Assembly (NCBI GenBank): GCA_900762125.1
Contig: CAAFFL010000112.1
Coordinates: 1 to 8,223, forward strand
From: an uncultured Prevotella sp.
GTDB lineage: Bacteria > Bacteroidota > Bacteroidia > Bacteroidales > Bacteroidaceae
DNA: 8,223 nucleotides
Direction of reading: 5' to 3'
Of this stretch, positions 6,897-8,223 are shown one piece after another (position 1 is the first letter of the stretch; every line of letters begins with the position of its first letter). Made by a program: the position numbers and the translations under genes. The notes below the pieces were generated by a model. That model did no database searches and was not told the origin of the DNA. It saw nothing but the letters and a program-made list of their open reading frames with translations.

Positions 6897-7524
6897 ACTT
6901 GTTTAAGATAGTGTCGATAGCCTTCAGGGACTCCTCTGCGATAACGAGCACATCAGCGTTGAGCACCTTGTAGGTGTTCAGGGCGCTGGCAGTCATCACC
7001 TCGGCCTCCTTGATGTTACGAGCCGACAAATATACGTTTTTATTTACTTCCGGCAAAACAACCAGGGCCTTCTTGCCGTCAACTTTAAGATTCTTAGCAA
7101 TGTTTAAGAATCCTTTAGTCTTCGGCTCTGCCATCGTGAACGTATCCACGACGATGATGGCGTTCTCCTTGGCCTTGTAGCTCAGGGCGCTCTTGCGGGC
7201 GAGCTGCTTCACCTTCTTGTTCAGCTTGAAGCTGTAGTTGCGGGGCTTCGGACCAAACACGCGGCCACCACCAACGAGCACAGGGCTGTTGATATCACCA
7301 CGACGGGCACCGCCGCCACCCTTCTGACGACCCAGCTTACGGGTAGAGCCGCTCATCTCGCTACGCTCCTTCGACTTGGCCGTACCCTGACGCTGGTTAG
7401 CGAGGTACTGCTTCACATCGAGGTAGATCACGTGATCGTTAGGCTCAATATTGAAGATAGCATCATTCAGTTCTACCTTCTTACCGGTCTCCTGACCGTT
7501 GATATTCAAAACGCTAACTTCCAT
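6895..7524 (-). CDS. rplD: 50S ribosomal protein L4
   Basis: L4 (uL4) has a globular surface domain and a long loop that reaches the exit tunnel constriction, opposite L22. In E. coli it also represses the S10 operon through the leader and transcription attenuation; nothing here shows this for the present organism. The protein has 209 residues, usual for Bacteroidales. The loop region is clear at about residues 45-97, with STRKLGRQKGGGGARRG and PVLVGGGRVFGPKPR. The C-terminal VYLSARNIKEAEV and NTYKVLNADVLVI are typical. The frame is open to a TTG at 7539; I chose the ATG at 7524 because MEVSVLNINGQETG fits the family and leaves a 4-base gap after rplC. Confidence 0.97.
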   Translation of the reverse strand: MEVSVLNINGQETGKKVELNDAIFNIEPNDHVIYLDVKQYLANQRQGTAKSKERSEMSGSTRKLGRQKGGGGARRGDINSPVLVGGGRVFGPKPRNYSFKLNKKVKQLARKSALSYKAKENAIIVVDTFTMAEPKTKGFLNIAKNLKVDGKKALVVLPEVNKNVYLSARNIKEAEVMTASALNTYKVLNADVLVIAEESLKAIDTILNK

Positions 7525-7528
7525 TTCC

Positions 7529-8143
7529 TTACTTTTCAATTAAGAGGGTTGAACCATTGCATCCAGCCACAGAACCCTTGATGATGAGCAGGTTCTGCTC
7601 GGGGATAACCTTTAACACGCGGAGGTTCTGAGTCGTCACGCGGTCGCCACCCATCTGGCCACCCATGCGCATGCCCTTGAACACCTTTGCGGGGTAGGAG
7701 CAGGCACCGATAGATCCCGGCTTGCGGGCGCGGTCGTCCTGACCGTGCGTGCTCTGACCGACACCACCAAAACCGTGGCGCTTCACGACACCCTGGAAGC
7801 CGTGGCCCTTAGAGGTACCGACAACGTCAACGAACTCTGCGCCGTTGAACAGCTCCACAGTCAGTGTGTCACCGAGGTTCAGCTCCTCGTCAAACTTGAA
7901 CTCGGCCAAGTGCTTCTTCGGTGTTGTACCGGCCTTCTTGAAGACGCCAGCCATGGGCTTGTTTGTGCGGCTTTCCTTAGCCTCGCCAAAACCCAGCTGT
8001 ACAGCCTTGTAACCGTCCTTCTCGACGGTCTTGACCTGTGTGACAACACAAGGACCAGCTTCGATAACAGTGCACGGCACATTCTTACCGTCGGCACTGA
8101 AAACGGAAGTCATTCCGATTTTTCTTCCAATTAATCCTGGCAT
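7529..8143 (-). CDS. rplC: 50S ribosomal protein L3
   Basis: L3 (uL3) binds near the 3' end of 23S rRNA and starts 50S assembly; a central extension reaches the peptidyl transferase centre. The protein has 204 residues, typical. It begins MPGLIGRKIGMTSVFSADGK, as in the family. The central extension runs from about residue 113 to 170 (GHGFQGVVKRHGFGG ... GSIGACSYPAKVFKGMRMGGQMGGDRVT). Gln163 corresponds to E. coli Gln150, which is methylated there. The frame stays open upstream to the window edge region (a possible start at 8221). I chose 8143 because the added residues are not family-like and run through A/T-rich, spacer-like sequence. The gene precedes rplD by 4 bases. Confidence 0.97.
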   Translation of the reverse strand: MPGLIGRKIGMTSVFSADGKNVPCTVIEAGPCVVTQVKTVEKDGYKAVQLGFGEAKESRTNKPMAGVFKKAGTTPKKHLAEFKFDEELNLGDTLTVELFNGAEFVDVVGTSKGHGFQGVVKRHGFGGVGQSTHGQDDRARKPGSIGACSYPAKVFKGMRMGGQMGGDRVTTQNLRVLKVIPEQNLLIIKGSVAGCNGSTLLIEK

Positions 8144-8223
8144 TTCAGTGAAATAATTAAATAATAAATGTTGTTTTTGAATTCTTACTTTAAGTGTCCG
8201 AACTGCAAAAGCCACACACAAAC
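8144..8223 (-). other. Non-coding spacer before rplC, no rpsJ tail visible
   Basis: In Bacteroidales rpsJ (S10) is expected just before rplC. None of the three minus-strand frames in these 80 bases shows the S10 C-terminus (which usually ends near VEIKV). One frame is open throughout, but it gives no recognisable protein. The 50 bases nearest rplC are strongly A/T-rich and lack a Shine-Dalgarno sequence. So the spacer is at least 80 bases long on the rplC side, enough to hold a promoter or leader. I could not find a convincing Bacteroidota promoter (TTTG about 20 bases before TAnnTTTG). Confidence 0.5.

Noticed and set aside
7525..7531. AGGAA just before the rplD ATG as a Shine-Dalgarno site
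   Set aside because: It abuts the start codon, too close to act as one.
8160..8220. Possible Bacteroidota promoter before rplC
   Set aside because: TTTG words are present but the matching -7 element is poor (TAAGAATT), so support is too weak.
8144..8221. Longer rplC start adding 26 residues
   Set aside because: MPGLIGRKIGMTSVF is the family start; the upstream residues are encoded by A/T-rich spacer.

Overview
The window is a run of the S10-spc ribosomal protein locus, with every gene on the minus strand. In transcription order (high to low coordinates) it holds rplC, rplD, rplW, rplB, rpsS, rplV, rpsC, rplP, rpmC, rpsQ, rplN, rplX, rplE, rpsN, rpsH, rplF, rplR and the first 94 codons of rpsE. 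The order is the standard bacterial one and no gene is missing, inserted, broken or duplicated. All 18 reading frames start with ATG, and all 17 visible stops are TAA.

The organism looks like a member of the Bacteroidota, order Bacteroidales, most likely Prevotella-like. From memory, the proteins agree closely with Bacteroides and Prevotella versions: the 100-residue zinc-free S14, L14 ending in SLAPEVL, S17 starting METRNLRK, and an L22 longer than in E. coli. Most genes lack a Shine-Dalgarno sequence and instead have A/T-rich stretches before the start, as is known for this phylum. The genus is an inference. Coding sequence is about half G+C by eye, while the spacers are clearly A/T-rich.

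Layout: 8144-8223 is non-coding sequence before rplC that does not contain the expected tail of rpsJ. From 8143 to 3351 lies the S10-type segment plus the start of the spc segment at rplN, with gaps of 2 to 39 bases. From 3348 to 1780 come rplN, rplX, rplE and rpsN, where rplX and rplE share one base (TAATG). A 136-base non-coding gap (1644-1779) then separates rpsN from rpsH. After that rpsH, rplF, rplR and rpsE follow closely and run off the left edge.

Together the genes supply proteins for both ribosomal subunits. L2, L3, L4, L16 and L22 lie around the peptidyl transferase centre and exit tunnel. L23, L24 and L29 lie at the tunnel exit. L5 and L18 belong to the 5S RNA particle. S3, S5, S8, S14, S17 and S19 are small-subunit proteins. 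Close spacing implies cotranscription and probably translational coupling.

I see no new biological system here. The items most worth a second look are the hairpin-rich rpsN-rpsH gap, strong Shine-Dalgarno-like sequences before only three genes, and the long spacer before rplC.
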